From: Rhizomys pruinosus
Taxonomy: Eukaryota; Chordata; Mammalia; Rodentia; Spalacidae
Assembly (NCBI GenBank): GCA_009823505.1
Contig: VZQC01009966.1
Coordinates: 151,620 to 215,619, forward strand
Length of the DNA stretch: 64,000 nucleotides
Reading direction: 5' to 3'
The first letter of the stretch is position 1; the number at the start of each line of letters is the position of its first letter. Shown piece after piece: positions 52,668 through 63,179 of this stretch. The translations under genes and the position numbers were made by a program. Below the pieces are notes generated by a model, which saw only the letters and a program-made list of their open reading frames with translations, searched no databases and had not been told where the DNA came from.

Positions 52668-53336
52668 TCTTTTTAACTCTTTTCCTCTTCCTCTTCTTCC
52701 TTTTTCTTGCCTTCTCCTTCCTTCCTTCTCTTCCTCTTTTCATCTGCTTTCTCTTATTTCTCATCCTCATCTTCCTCCTCCTTATATCCTTCCTTGTCCT
52801 CTTCCTTCTCTTTCTTTCCTCCTCTTCTTCAATCTCTTCCTTTTCTTTTTATTCCTCCACTTTATCTTTTTCTTTGTCTTCTTCCTCCTCCTCTTTCTCC
52901 TTCTCTCTCCTCCTCCTCTTCCTTTTTCTTGCTTTCTCCTTCCTTCCTTCTCTTCCTCTTTTCATCCTTTCTCTTATTTCTCCTCCTCATCTTCCCCCTC
53001 CTTATATCCTTCCTTGTCTTCTTCCTCCTCCTCTTTCTCCTTCTCTTCTCCTCTTCCTCTTCTTCTTCCTTTTACTTGCCTTCTCCTTCCTTCCTTCTCT
53101 TCCTCTTTTCATCCTTTCTCTTATTTCTCCTCCTCATCTTCCTCCTCCTTACATCCTTCCTTGTCCTCTTCCTTCTCTTCATTTCCTCCTCTTCTTCAAC
53201 CTCTTCCTTTTCTTTTTCTTCCTCCACTTTATCTTATTCTTTGTCTTCTTCCTCCTCCTCTTTCTCATTTTCTCTCCTCCTCCTCCTCCTCCTCCTCCTC
53301 CTCCTCCTCATCCTCATCCTCATCCTCCTCCTCCAT
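52668..53336 (-). repeat. Polypyrimidine minisatellite, about 222-base unit
   Basis: C+T tract with a higher-order repeat. The block starting CTTGCCTTCTCCTTCCTTCC recurs at about 52706, 52928 and 53075. The middle unit has lost about 75 bases. Ends in (TCC)n and TCATCC runs. The long serine/leucine/phenylalanine frames are low-complexity, not a gene. Confidence 0.93.
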
Positions 53337-53930
53337 AGGAATGAAACTGCCTAGCTTGAGGCAGACCTGTAAGACCTGTCCTGGAGGAACTTCTGAGAGT
53401 TATCTGATATCTCCGTGGGCATTCAAGTTGTCTCTGTGAGTTATCTGTAGCTCTGTGAGGTTGAGATATTGCAGTTTTTCCTGCCTCGCCTATCTCTGCA
53501 AAGTTCCAGAACTGGATGGCCCCTTCCCTTAAGGTACTGAGCAAAATGTCACACCTCTAGTTTACTGGTTGCACAAACAGGAGCTCTGCAGCCCACCCCC
53601 CCAGGATCCAAGGTAGCTTGCCCTTCCTTTCCTCCTGCCCCCCACTTCCTTGCCCAGAGCACAGTAGCTTTTAGTATATAAAACTGAGTCTATCTCCTGG
53701 GCCTTCTCCCACTGACTCTGTGTCTTTCTTTCATTCCTCGTGTGACTTCTCATGGTCCCCTACCCTGCTCCTTGCCAGAGCTAAGCCTAGGGATTGTTGG
53801 CCTGCCAGCAGGAGACAACCCTGAAACTTGTAGCCTTGAGAAGCTGCCAGCCTGGTTCTAGTAGGGAAGAACATCATGTGGATTGCAGCCATGCATGATT
53901 AAGGACCAACAGACAATATATTTAACCAAC
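53337..53930 (+). mobile_element. Probable ERV LTR
   Basis: TATA-like TAGTATATAAAACTGAGTCT, followed by CT-rich TGTGTCTTTCTTTCATTCCT and GCTAAGCCTAGGGATTG. Layout fits U3-R-U5 of an LTR. No polyadenylation signal, partner LTR or TSD identified. Confidence 0.4.
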
Positions 53931-53936
53931 ACCACT

Positions 53937-54150
53937 CCTCCTCCTCCTCCTCCTCCTCCTCCTCCTCCTCCTTCTTCTTCTTCTTCTCCTTCTTCTTCTT
54001 CTTCTTCTTCTTCTTCTTCTTCTTCTTCTTCTTCTTCTTCCTCTTCCTCTTCCTCCTCTTCCCCTTCTCCTCTTTCTCCTCTTCCCTCCCTCCCTCCCTC
54101 CTTCCTGTCCTTCTCCTCCTCCTCCTCCTCCTCCTCCTCCTCCTCCTCTG
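53937..54150 (-). repeat. (TCC)n/(TTC)n tract
   Basis: Ten or so TCC units, about 25 TTC units, then mixed CCTCTT and TCC units. Confidence 0.97.
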
Positions 54151-54159
54151 CTGCTTCCT

Positions 54160-54292
54160 TACTCATTCCATTACCCAGGCTGGCCTGGACCTCATTTACA
54201 GTCTAAGCTGATTTTGATCTTGAGGCAATTCTTCTGCCTCAGCCTCCCAAGTGCTGAGATTACAGAGAGGCATGGACCACCCTGTATAGCTT
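54160..54292 (-). mobile_element. Old B1-related SINE
   Basis: ATTACCCAGGCTGGCCTGGA and CTCCCAAGTGCTGAGATTAC on plus. Confidence 0.65.
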
Positions 54293-54594
54293 AATGTGGC
54301 TTCTTGACACTTCTTTAAGTGGTAGAGAGTAGGCAGTAGAGCAAGTAAAGAGAGGCCATCTGCCAGAAGACAGAAATCTTATCCCATGGACACCAGAAGC
54401 ATTGTGCAACACCTATAAGCACAACATGGTGAGTTCTCATTCTGAAAGGCTGGGACAAAGCCACTGTAGACACCTAACTTTGTTGGGTGCCTTGAAATAG
54501 CCATGGCAAATAGATAAAAATCTGTTTTATAGTATTTGTCTGAGAATTTTGGGTAAGTTAGTTATTCAGAGAATTAAACATTCAGCAGTTTGTG
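54293..54594. other. No gene recognised
   Basis: Unassigned sequence. Confidence 0.5.
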
Positions 54595-54600
54595 TTTTGG

Positions 54601-54776
54601 AGAATTAACTTTTTTTTTTTTGTATTTTTGAGACAGGGTCTCCCTGTAGCCCCAGCTGTCCTGGAATTCGCCCTGTATACCAGGCTGGCCTTGAACTCAC
54701 AAAGATCCACCTGCCTCTGCCTCCCAAGTGATAGGATTAAAGGTGTGTGCCACCATGCCCGGCAGAATTAACTTTC
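54601..54776 (-). mobile_element. B1 SINE with TSD
   Basis: AGAATTAACTTT on both sides (54601 and 54764). Complete minus-strand B1. Confidence 0.96.
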
Positions 54777-54901
54777 TTAAAATTGACTTTTGACCAATTT
54801 GCTACAGCCACAGCTTCTATCCTGAGTGGCTTATTACAGAATTTCTTTTGAATGAGCAATCTGTGTAAAGAACTCATGCAGATGCAATTTGTGCCTTCTT
54901 T

Positions 54902-55116
54902 TAAAAGCTAGCTCTGGGAGTGGAGAGATAACTCTGAGGTTAAGAGCTTGTTGCTCTCCAGAGGACTTAAGTTCAGATCCCAACATCCACATCAGGCAGT
55001 TCACAACTGTAACTCCAGCTCCAGGGACCCAACACCCTCTTTTGGCTTCCTTGGGCACCTGTACGCACATAGCACAGACATATAAATAGAAATAAAACAA
55101 ATTAAAAAAAGCTAGT
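54902..55116 (+). mobile_element. B2/B3-type SINE with TSD
   Basis: AAAAGCTAG flanks both ends. Head GGGAGTGGAGAGATAACTCT; tail AATAGAAATAAAACAAATT. Confidence 0.88.
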
Positions 55117-55312
55117 TCTGCTTCATTTATTCATTCATTTATTTATTTTTGGGAGGTCCCATTTTGGCCTACTTTATCTTCATAGTGTGGTATTTTAGGG
55201 TTACCCCTGAGGACATCACCCCCTGGCCTCTGACATGCAAACCCTTCCCTGTAAACTTTTTTTGTGTCCAACAAACAGTGGGTTGTCTCTTTTCTTTCAT
55301 GACAATCTCAGA

Positions 55313-55314
<2 letters not shown>

Positions 55315-55361
<47 letters not shown>
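55315..55361. repeat. (GT)n microsatellite
   Basis: About 22 GT units. Confidence 0.98.
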
Positions 55362-55367
55362 TAGGCC

Positions 55368-55962
55368 ACCCTAGTTTTTGAGATAGGGTCTCTCAGTGAA
55401 CTTAGAGTTTACCAATTTAGTTCACTTTTACAGATGGCCGGTGTATTAGTCACTTTTCTGTTGCTGTGAAAAAACCACCTTGAGCAAGGGAACTTATAAA
55501 AGGAAGAGTTTATTTGAGCTTACGATTGATGGTTCCAGGGAGTCAGAGTCCACTGTGGTGGGAAGCATGGTGGCTGGGGCTGGAGCAGCAAGCCGAGGGT
55601 CACATGTCACAATGAGCGCAGGAAGCAGAGAGAGAGACTGGAGACTGCAAGGCTTGTTAAATTCACTAAGCCTGCCCCCAATAACATACTTCCTCCAGCA
55701 TGGCCACACCCTCTAAGACCTCCAAGAACAGTGCCACCAACTGGAGACAAAATGTCTGAATACTTAAAGCCTATGGGGGACACTCATTCAAACCACCACA
55801 GCCAGCAAACCACAGGGATCTTCCTGTCTCTATCTCTCCACCCCAGGGACTGCAGAAACCCTTCCCCATGTCTGTCTTTTTATTTGGGTGCCAGGATCAA
55901 ACTCAGGTCCTCATGCTTGTATGGCAAGCACGCTACCAGCTGAACAATCTCCATATCTCCCA
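55368..55962 (-). mobile_element. B4-type SINE split by a solo LTR
   Basis: B1-like half at 55368-55441 (GAGATAGGGTCTCTCAGTGA). ID-like half at 55801-55962 (GGATCAAACTCAGGTCCTCA). Family A inserted between. Confidence 0.8.
55442..55800 (+). mobile_element. Family A solo LTR, complete
   Basis: 359 bases, TGTATTAGTCACTTTTCTGT to CACTCATTCAAACCACCACA, with TATA-like ACTTATAAAAGG. Flanked by GCCGG (55437-55441) and GCCAG (55801-55805), a five-base duplication with one change. Confidence 0.85.
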
Positions 55963-56195
55963 TATTTGTAATTTATAGTGAGAATTTCATTTTCTTTAGC
56001 TTCCCCCTTGTTTTGAGTTGTGTGATCGTATGGGTCTTTTCTATGAAGCACATGCACCTCTTTTTCAGTGTCTGGTTGGTGCTGTGTTACTTTGGTTGGC
56101 ATTTAGATCTTCCCCTATTAGGTTCTCCCAATCTAGCCTGGCACTTCTTCTCAAGGCTGTCACCACATGGCTTTCACGCCTACTCTATCCTGTGG

Positions 56196-56475
56196 TGGTA
56201 TCTCAGTTTCATTTCCTGTTGCTGTGATAAAACACCCTGACAAAAGCAACTTAAGGGAGAGTTTATTCTGGCTCACAGTTAGGGTACAATCCACCATGGT
56301 GGGGAAGTCAAGACAGCAGGGGCTTGATGCAGCTGGTCATAGCACATCCACAACAGGGAACCATGTCACCCACATAGGGTGGGTCTTCCCACCTCAATTA
56401 ATGGAATAAGGACTATCCCTATGGGTCTATCTCCTGATTGAGTCTAGACTCTGTCAAGTTGACCATAGTAAGCAA
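56196..56475 (+). mobile_element. Family A repeat, diverged
   Basis: TCAGTTTCATTTCCTGTTGC, TGTGATAAAACACCCTGACA, end CTGTCAAGTTGACCATAGTA. Confidence 0.75.
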
Positions 56476-57230
56476 GAGGTGGATATGAAGTGTCCTTGCC
56501 TGTTGTGGGGGGCTTTGCCCTTTTCAGCGTGGCCCTTGCAGCTAGCCACTGTTCCAAATGGTGCTAGGCATCTGATGGCAGCTTGTCTAGTGCCCCCTTC
56601 TGTGTTGGAGCTGGTTTAAGGACTTCGTGGGGGAAAGCCTTTGTCTGGCCTGGGTAGGTGGGGTTTGGGGAGGTGGCTGTTTTCCTCTCCACCTGGTTTC
56701 CCTACAGCCTCTGGAGCACAATGCCCTCTTGCCCATGGGAACTGCTTCTTTACCAGAGGGCTCCTCTGCCACCCTGCTCTGGTTAGTTGTAGGCACACTG
56801 ACTTTTACAGATGAATAGACTACCTTTCAAAAAATTCTGTGAATTCTCTCTGCTTCATTCAGTATTCATTGTGTGCCCAGCATCATGCTCCATGAGGTGA
56901 GAGACACAAAAGACTGTGGGCTGGACTCATCCCAAAGAAATGTAAGACTCTCAGTGGGGGTAAGAGATTAGTGCATAGGGGACTCTGGGGCACACAGAAT
57001 GGGAACTGATTCAGAGCCACAGGCAGAAGAATAATATACGTTGAGGGTTCATAGAAAACACAGAGGCAGAGAGAGATGGAAGGGGAAGACAGTGTAAGTG
57101 ACCTTGTGGAGCATGTCAGGCCTGCGTGAAGGGCAGTGATGGGTGGGAATGGACCAGCAGACAGAGCACTTTGGCCCTGTGCAAGCTGCTTTGCACAATG
57201 GCTTGGTAATAAAAGGGATTTCATTAAAAA
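56476..57230. other. No gene recognised
   Basis: The part from about 56850 (TTCATTGTGTGCCCAGCATC onward) may be an ancient mammalian interspersed repeat, but I could not name it. Confidence 0.4.
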
Positions 57231-57240
57231 TATGTCATCG

Positions 57241-57273
<33 letters not shown>

Positions 57274-57282
57274 ATCATCACC
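57231..57282. repeat. (ATC)n microsatellite
   Basis: About 13 CAT/ATC units. Confidence 0.97.
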
Positions 57283-57287
57283 AGCAT

Positions 57288-57536
57288 CATTATTTGCAAT
57301 TTTTTTTTAAATTTCCGTATGTGTATGAATGTATTGTCTGCATGCAAGTTTGTGCACCCGTGACGTGCAATGCCGCGCGGAGGTCAGAAGAGGGTGTCGG
57401 ATTCCCCTGGAACTGGAGTTTCAGACGGTTCTCGGCCGCCATGTGGGTGCTGGGGATCGAACCCGGGTCCTCTGCAAGAGCGTCGGCACTCTTAACCGCT
57501 AGGCCATCTCTCCAGCCCCCATTATTTGCAATTTTT
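57288..57536 (-). mobile_element. Young B2 SINE with TSD
   Basis: CATTATTTGCAATTTTT on both sides (57288-57304, 57520-57536). Full B2 with perfect B-box, without the 17-base duplication but with the GACGCTCTTG variant. Confidence 0.96.
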
Positions 57537-57654
57537 AGTAGCATTTGAAGGTAATTAGGATGGTTTTGTAACAATTTATTTGTCCTTAGAATTTTCTGAC
57601 AGTTTTTTTCAGAATTTTATTTTCTCTTGTATTTGTTTCTGTGTGTTCAAAGTA

Positions 57655-57655
<1 letters not shown>

Positions 57656-57698
<43 letters not shown>
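57656..57698. repeat. (GT)n microsatellite
   Basis: About 20 GT units adjoining a B4 end. Confidence 0.98.
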
Positions 57699-57699
<1 letters not shown>

Positions 57700-57701
<2 letters not shown>

Positions 57702-57978
57702 AATGTGTGTGGGTCAGAGCACAGTTTCAGGTGTCATGCTTCAGGCACTCTCCACCTTGTCTTTTGAGACAGGGTCTCTCATTGGCCTGGAGCCAGTCAA
57801 GTAGGCAAGGCTACTTAGCAGGGAGCCCCAGGGACCCGCCTATCTCTGCTTGCCCAGCAATGGGATTACAAGTATGTACCACCATGCTCAGATCTTTTCT
57901 GCGTGTTCTAGGGATTGAACTCAGGTCCCTGTGCTTGCAGAGCAGCCATTTTAGTGATTGAACTAGCTTTTAAGCCCT
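57700..57978 (-). mobile_element. B4-type SINE
   Basis: CACCTTGTCTTTTGAGACAG, GAGCCCCAGGGACCCGCCTA, GATTGAACTCAGGTCCCTGT on plus; both halves present. Confidence 0.85.
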
Positions 57979-58199
57979 AAAGGATGTTTTGTTTGGGTTT
58001 GCTTTTCACCAGTGCTCCTCATGACAGGATGGCTTGGGCTCCTGTAAATGCCTAGCTGGAACCATCTAGAAGACAGAAGCAGCTTCGAATTCCTGTGTAA
58101 GTAGTGGTCTGGGGCAGTAGACTCTACGAAGCTTCATTGGTCATCTTGGAGCAGGTGGAGTTGTCTGTATTTTCACAGGAACTGACTGCATTTGTAAAA

Positions 58200-58342
58200 G
58201 GAAGAAAATAAGTCGGGCGTGATGGCATACGCCTTTAATCCCAGCCTCTGGAGGCAGAAGCATGGATATTGTGAGTTCAAGGCCAGCCTGGTCTACATAG
58301 GTGAAGCTCCAGGCAGCTGGGACTAAAGGGAGACCCCTGTCT

Positions 58343-58378
<36 letters not shown>

Positions 58379-58392
58379 GAAGAAAATAATAA
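58200..58392 (+). mobile_element. B1 SINE with TSD
   Basis: GAAGAAAATAA on both sides. B1 GTCGGGCGTGATGGCATACG with a roughly 36-base A tail and small internal losses. Confidence 0.93.
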
Positions 58393-58680
58393 TAATGAGA
58401 AGCTCAATCAGCAGAGAAAATTATGTGGACTTTCTCAGGGTTTGGATTTCCTTGTCTTAACGCTTTGAATCTACTTGAAGCTTACAGCTTTGTTTGCTCT
58501 GCTGCATTGGATGTGCTTGCCGTTTTCTCCATCATTTGAAGGATTTAAAGCTTGTATTCTAGCCAGCTTGCCACCAGCAAAGTCAAGGAGGGCTGTGACA
58601 GACAGCTGGAGGAAGCAGCCAGGCTTGGGCAGAGAGGCGGCTACCTCTGATGCTTTTTGAAAGGTGCGAGATTTCTTTGT
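58393..58680. other. No gene recognised
   Basis: Unassigned sequence. Confidence 0.5.
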
Positions 58681-58685
58681 TCAGT

Positions 58686-58770
58686 GACAGTTCTCAACTT
58701 TTTCTGCATCAGAATCACCAGGGAGTTTTCAAAGTTGACAAGATTCAGACATGTTAGTATTTTTGACATG
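58686..58770 (+). mobile_element. MER5-type DNA transposon relic
   Basis: GTTCTCAACTTTTTCTGCAT, then CAGAATCACCAGGGAGTTTT: a characteristic MER5 (hAT-group) segment, 3' part lost. Confidence 0.7.
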
Positions 58771-58789
58771 TGTTTTTTAAGCCACCTAG

Positions 58790-59085
58790 AGGGCCAGGAA
58801 GATGGTTCAGTTTGGAAAGTTCTTACTGTGCAAACATGAGGACCTGAGTCTGGATCCCCAACACATAAAAAGCCAGGCCGTGGCAGTGCACACCTACAAT
58901 CCAAGTGCTGAGGAGGTGGAGACAGAGGTGGAGACAGGAGGCTCCCTGGAGCACACTCACCAGCCAGTCTGGCTTAGTTAGTGAGCTCCCTGTCCAGCGA
59001 GGGCTGGATGTAAAAAAATAAGGTGCAGAGAGGTAGAGGAAGGCACCTGACATTGACCTCTGGCCTGCACATGCATGTGCACACA
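58790..59085 (+). mobile_element. B4 SINE (ID-B1 chimera)
   Basis: ID-like head GGCCAGGAAGATGGTTCAGT with GATCCCCAACACATAAAAAG, then B1-like GTGGCAGTGCACACCTACAA and GCACCTGACATTGACCTCTG. Confidence 0.85.
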
Positions 59086-59290
59086 CCTGGATGCTCACAT
59101 GCCCATGCACACATACAAACAAGAATATGTACATCTGCATACACCATCCACACCACCCACACATACACAGATACATATGCACACATGAACACAAGTATGT
59201 ACACATGCATATACCACACATGTAGGGACATGAATATGAACATGTGTACATGCATGGCATCTGTACATGCACACACACACAGAGCAATGT
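59086..59290. repeat. CA/ACATGCA-rich low-complexity stretch
   Basis: Irregular ACAC, CACACATG and TGCACA repeats after the B4. Cysteine/histidine-rich open frames here are artefacts of composition. Confidence 0.9.
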
Positions 59291-59578
59291 GGAGATTCTG
59301 ACATGCAGCCTGGAATGTTGTATTCCTCCTGGTCCACTCTTTACTTTCTCCACTGGATAAAGCTGTACTGCACTTGGGAAGGTATGAGCTGCAGAAATCT
59401 TTACATAGAATCTTCTGGAATCTGGTCCAACACACAGGTCTCTGAGTTTCTTTCAGTGTCACTGAATCATAGTTTCTGGGTATCAGACCCAAGAATCTGA
59501 GCTCTAATCAGCTCCTTATTAATTCTCCATGCTGTCTTTGACAATTTGAGAGCTGACCAAACACATTTGTTTTCTTAA
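59291..59578. other. No gene recognised
   Basis: Unassigned sequence. Confidence 0.5.
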
Positions 59579-59672
59579 CATGTGTGTGTGTGTGTGTGTG
59601 TGTGTGCATACACAGGTGTGCATGTGTGTGTGCATATGTGTGTGCGTGTGTGTGTATGTATGTGTAACCCAG
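59579..59672. repeat. (GT)n and TGTGTA-rich repeat
   Basis: Pure GT run, then TGCATGTGTG-type repeats. Confidence 0.96.
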
Positions 59673-59932
59673 AGAACAACCTCAGGTGTCATCTTTAGGA
59701 ACATATCCACCTACTTTGAGACAGGGTCTCTCAATGGCTTGGAACACACCTATTAGGCTAGACTAATTGGCCATTGAGCCCCAGGGATCCTCCTGTCTCC
59801 TTGTCAGCAACACTGAGGTTACAAATGCATGCCACCACAGCTGGCACTCTTACCTGTGTTCTGGGGACCTCAGGCCCTCATGCTTTCAAGGTAATCATTT
59901 TTTCAACTGAGCTGGCTCCCCGGGTTCTGTCT
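59673..59932 (-). mobile_element. B4-type SINE
   Basis: CTTTGAGACAGGGTCTCTCA, TTGAGCCCCAGGGATCCTCC and CAACTGAGCTGGCTCCCCGG on plus. Confidence 0.82.
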
Positions 59933-60182
59933 TGTCTTTTAACTGTATTTCTCTGCTTTCCATTTTAACCTCATTTCTACAGAGAGCATTGATTTTTGCA
60001 ATCTTTCGTGGGTCTAGCACTTCTAAAGCCCAGTTTTACATCTGGTAGCAACTTTTCTGCTAGGGACAGATTATAACACAAATTCTATTGATATTGGGTA
60101 GAAGGATGATTTTTAGATGACTGTATCTCTTTCATAACTAAGGCCATTATAGGTATATAGTTCCTCATTATAAAATTAATGG

Positions 60183-60391
60183 TGGGGTGGAGAGATGGCT
60201 CAGTTATTAAGAGCGCTGGTTGCTCTTGCAGAGGACACAGGTTTGGTTCCCAGGACCTACATGACAGCTAACAACTGCCTGTAACTCCAGTTGCAGGAGA
60301 CCCGATGTCCTCTTTTGACCTCAGTGAGCATTGCATGTCATGGATGCAGTTATATACATGCTAACACACACAAAATAAAAAAGAGTAATAT
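60183..60391 (+). mobile_element. B2/B3-type SINE
   Basis: GTGGGGTGGAGAGATGGCTC head; tail CACACACAAAATAAAAAAG. Confidence 0.9.
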
Positions 60392-60392
60392 A

Positions 60393-60483
60393 GGGCTGGA
60401 GGTGTGGTTCTGAGGTAGATGCTTGCTTAGCATCAACAAAGCCCTGGGTTTGAGCACCAATACTTGGGAAAAAAGAAAAAAAA
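60393..60483 (+). mobile_element. ID SINE
   Basis: GGGCTGGAGGTGTGGTTCTG, GCTTGCTTAGCATCAACAAA, CCCTGGGTTTGAGCACC, then AAAAAAGAAAAAAAA. Length and order fit an ID element. Confidence 0.8.
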
Positions 60484-60499
60484 ACCCATGGATTAGGTC

Positions 60500-60625
60500 C
60501 CCTTTAAGCAGGGTGTGTCTGTCATCCCAGCATCTGGGAAGAGGATCAGGAGAAAAGGTTATTCTCAGCTACTAAGTGAGCTCAAGGCCAGCCTAGTTTA
60601 CACAGAACCCAGCCTCGAAAAAGTT
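60500..60625 (+). mobile_element. B1-related SINE (diverged)
   Basis: GCAGGGTGTGTCTGTCATCC and GAGCTCAAGGCCAGCCTAGT. With the preceding ID it may form one B4-like composite. Confidence 0.6.
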
Positions 60626-61040
60626 ATATGTAGTTATAGAAAGTTGGAAATATGGAAAAGGAAAAGTTGGACCAATAAAACCAATGATCTTCTCACTACT
60701 TAAAGACAACTGTGTATAATGGAATGCCTTTCTTTTTTTTTCCTTCTTATTGCATAGTCTTAAAAAAAACTTCACAACCACATTCTTATGGAAATTAGAT
60801 ACTGCAGGGTTTGCTTTTACAGAATGACTTTAGTTATTGAAAGTGAGTTTTAATGATATGTAATAAGAGGATTTGTGAACATTTGCTGTTGCGTTGTATT
60901 GATTTTCCTTAATAAGATAGGGAGATGTTCACACTTCAGTTCCCATGACAGTATTAGGAATCAAGGGGGTGTGTGAGAGGCTTTCAGTGATAAGACCCTT
61001 CCCATATCATCACCAGTAGCTAAGGAGAAGAAGCTGGGCT
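60626..61040. other. No gene recognised
   Basis: Unassigned AT-rich sequence. Confidence 0.5.
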
Positions 61041-61231
61041 GATAGGTTTTTCCTTTTTTAATTGAAATTTTCAGACTTCATACGATATATTTTGATATTA
61101 TTTGGGTACCATCTCCTGTCTGTACTCCCTTACTAGTACCACCCAATTTCATGTACTCTTATCTATCTGTCTGTCTATCATCTATCTATCTATGTATCTA
61201 TCTATCTGTCTATCTATTCTATCTATCTATC

Positions 61232-61286
<55 letters not shown>

Positions 61287-61304
61287 AATTATCATCTATC
61301 TATC

Positions 61305-61351
<47 letters not shown>

Positions 61352-61374
61352 ATCAATTATCACCTATCTATCAG

Positions 61375-61423
<49 letters not shown>

Positions 61424-62040
61424 ATCATCTATCTAACTATGCCTAGAATCAAATCTGTGTCCTCACATGTACTTCAGTGTGGGTCCATTCACTGGAGCCT
61501 GGTTAACTAACCAAAATTTACATCCTTAAAAGAGACTTCCCAGAAGCCATCTGTTGCCAACAGTTCCTCAGGTAGGTTGGGGTTTCTTCCCCACTTCCCC
61601 ATGCCTATGCTGGGATTTTGTCTGGCTTGGGCTTACATGGGACTTGTTCATGCTGTCACCAATGCTGTGAGTTCACATGAGCAGCTGCTCAGTTGTCTGG
61701 AAAACTCTGTTTCCTTATGGTCATCCAACACCTCTGGTGCTCACAGTCTTTCTGGACCCTCTTTTGCAATGAGCCCTGAGCCTTGGGAAGTACAAGTTTG
61801 ATACAGATGTTCAGTTCATGGATAAGCAATCTGCAGCCTCTTACTTTTTGCATGTTGGCCAGTCATGGGTTTCTGTGTTAATCACCATATTTTGCACAAG
61901 AAAGCTTCTCTGGTGAAAGTTAAGAGACACATTAATCAATGGACATAATAATAAGCCAATAGAAGTCACTTTAATACTTGGGCTGGTAAATTTAACGGTT
62001 TAGTTCAGTAAGTTTACAAAACATGTTAGTTACAGAAAGT
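61041..62040 (-). mobile_element. Lx-like LINE 3' UTR
   Basis: TTCATACGATATATTTTGAT near the 3' end. After the tetranucleotide repeat: CCTATGCTGGGATTTTGTCT, ATGCTGTGAGTTCACATGAG and CACCTCTGGTGCTCACAGTC, collinear with 20160-20640. Confidence 0.8.
61159..61436. repeat. (CTAT)n microsatellite
   Basis: About 280 bases of CTAT units with scattered CTGT, ATCAT and CAATTATC interruptions. Confidence 0.98.
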
Positions 62041-62054
62041 TGGTATTTGTTTAT

Positions 62055-62260
62055 TTAATTTATGTCCTTATACTTTTTCTGTTGTTGTGATAAATCACTT
62101 CTACCAAAAGTAACCTGTGGAGGAAAGGGTTTATTTTATCTTACAGCTCACAGTTCATCATTGAGGGAAGCCACGCCAGGAACCTGGGGCAGAAACTGAA
62201 AGAGAGACCATGCAGGAATGCTGCTTCCTGGCTTGTTTCCTCTGGCTTGCTCAGCTACAT
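62055..62260 (+). mobile_element. Family A repeat, 5' part
   Basis: CTTTTTCTGTTGTTGTGATA, AAAGGGTTTATTTTATCTTA and CTTACAGCTCACAGTTCATC. Truncated by L1 at 62261. Confidence 0.7.
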
Positions 62261-62762
62261 TTTTTAAAAAATATAATGCTTTTATTGATGTTTTGTGTAT
62301 TTCAGACATCATTTTTCAGTTCAATTTAGATATATTCCCCTTTCCCTTCCCCCCACCCCACCCCAGATCATGCCTTCTGCCATAATTGTCCTGCATCTTT
62401 CTCTCAGTCTTTTTTTATGTTTAGGAATTCACATTTTCCTCCTTTAATTTTATATTACTCTAAAATATGAATACATACCTTCTACACCTATACAGTAATT
62501 ACAGAGTCTGAAAATAAGTGGTGGGTCGATTCTAGAGCCCGTTAGGAGATTTACATTATAACAATATAGTTGCTTTCAGATAAAAAGAAATATATCAATA
62601 ATGTTGTTAGGCTTGCCTTTCAACTGGGGATTTGGTGTTAGCATCCACAAATAAGGGAAACCATTCACGGTTTGTTTTTTCTGGGACTGTGTTACTTCAC
62701 TTAGCATAATGGCTTCGAGTTTCATCCATTTACCTGCAAAGTTCGTGATGTCATCTTTCTTT
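62261..62762 (-). mobile_element. L1 3' end
   Basis: 3' UTR plus the last part of ORF2 (62576-62762 minus strand: NFAGKWMKLEAIMLSEVTQS). 5'-truncated, and joined directly to a second L1 3' end. Confidence 0.9.
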
Positions 62763-62945
62763 TTTTTATTGTTATTAAACTTTTTCCATAAATCATACAT
62801 CATTTCTCAGTTGAATTTAGAGTCACTTCCCTTTCCAGGCCTCCCACCCCACCTGAGTCCCTGCACTCTCCATCTTTTTCTGAGTCTTTCCAGACTTTTT
62901 CCCAGTTCTTTTGTTGTTGTTCTCTCTAACTTGTATTGCTTCAAT

Positions 62946-63009
<64 letters not shown>

Positions 63010-63040
63010 CACATATCATCTGAATTGGAGTTTTTTTTTT
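62763..63040 (-). mobile_element. Second L1 3' end
   Basis: Starts again with the L1 3' terminus (TTTTTTATTGTTATTAAACT), collinear with 45565-45830. Runs only to the CA/TA microsatellite region. 5'-truncated. Confidence 0.85.
62946..63007. repeat. (CA)n(TA)n microsatellite
   Basis: About 13 CA then 17 TA units, in the same part of the L1 3' UTR where the copy at 45557 has a TA/CA run. Confidence 0.97.
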
Positions 63041-63179
63041 TTCTCTGAAAGATGTCATGTTTTACTTAAGGAAATGCTCAGAGATTCCTCCTTGGCAAGC
63101 CAAAACAACCATCAATCCTGCCCTTGTGCTCCACATTGGGGTCTTTCCCTCCCATGGTCCCCCAAATGAAGTCCGGTAA

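Noticed and set aside
52654..53439. 261-, 215- and 154-codon overlapping frames
   Set aside because: Three frames of the same pyrimidine minisatellite are open together; this is composition, not coding.
59023..59353. Cys/His-rich frames suggesting a zinc-binding protein
   Set aside because: They translate a CA/TG-rich low-complexity tract; residue pattern follows the dinucleotide repeat.
61159..61436. Regular repeats resembling a CRISPR-like array
   Set aside because: Plain CTAT tetranucleotide microsatellite without unique spacers, in a vertebrate LINE.
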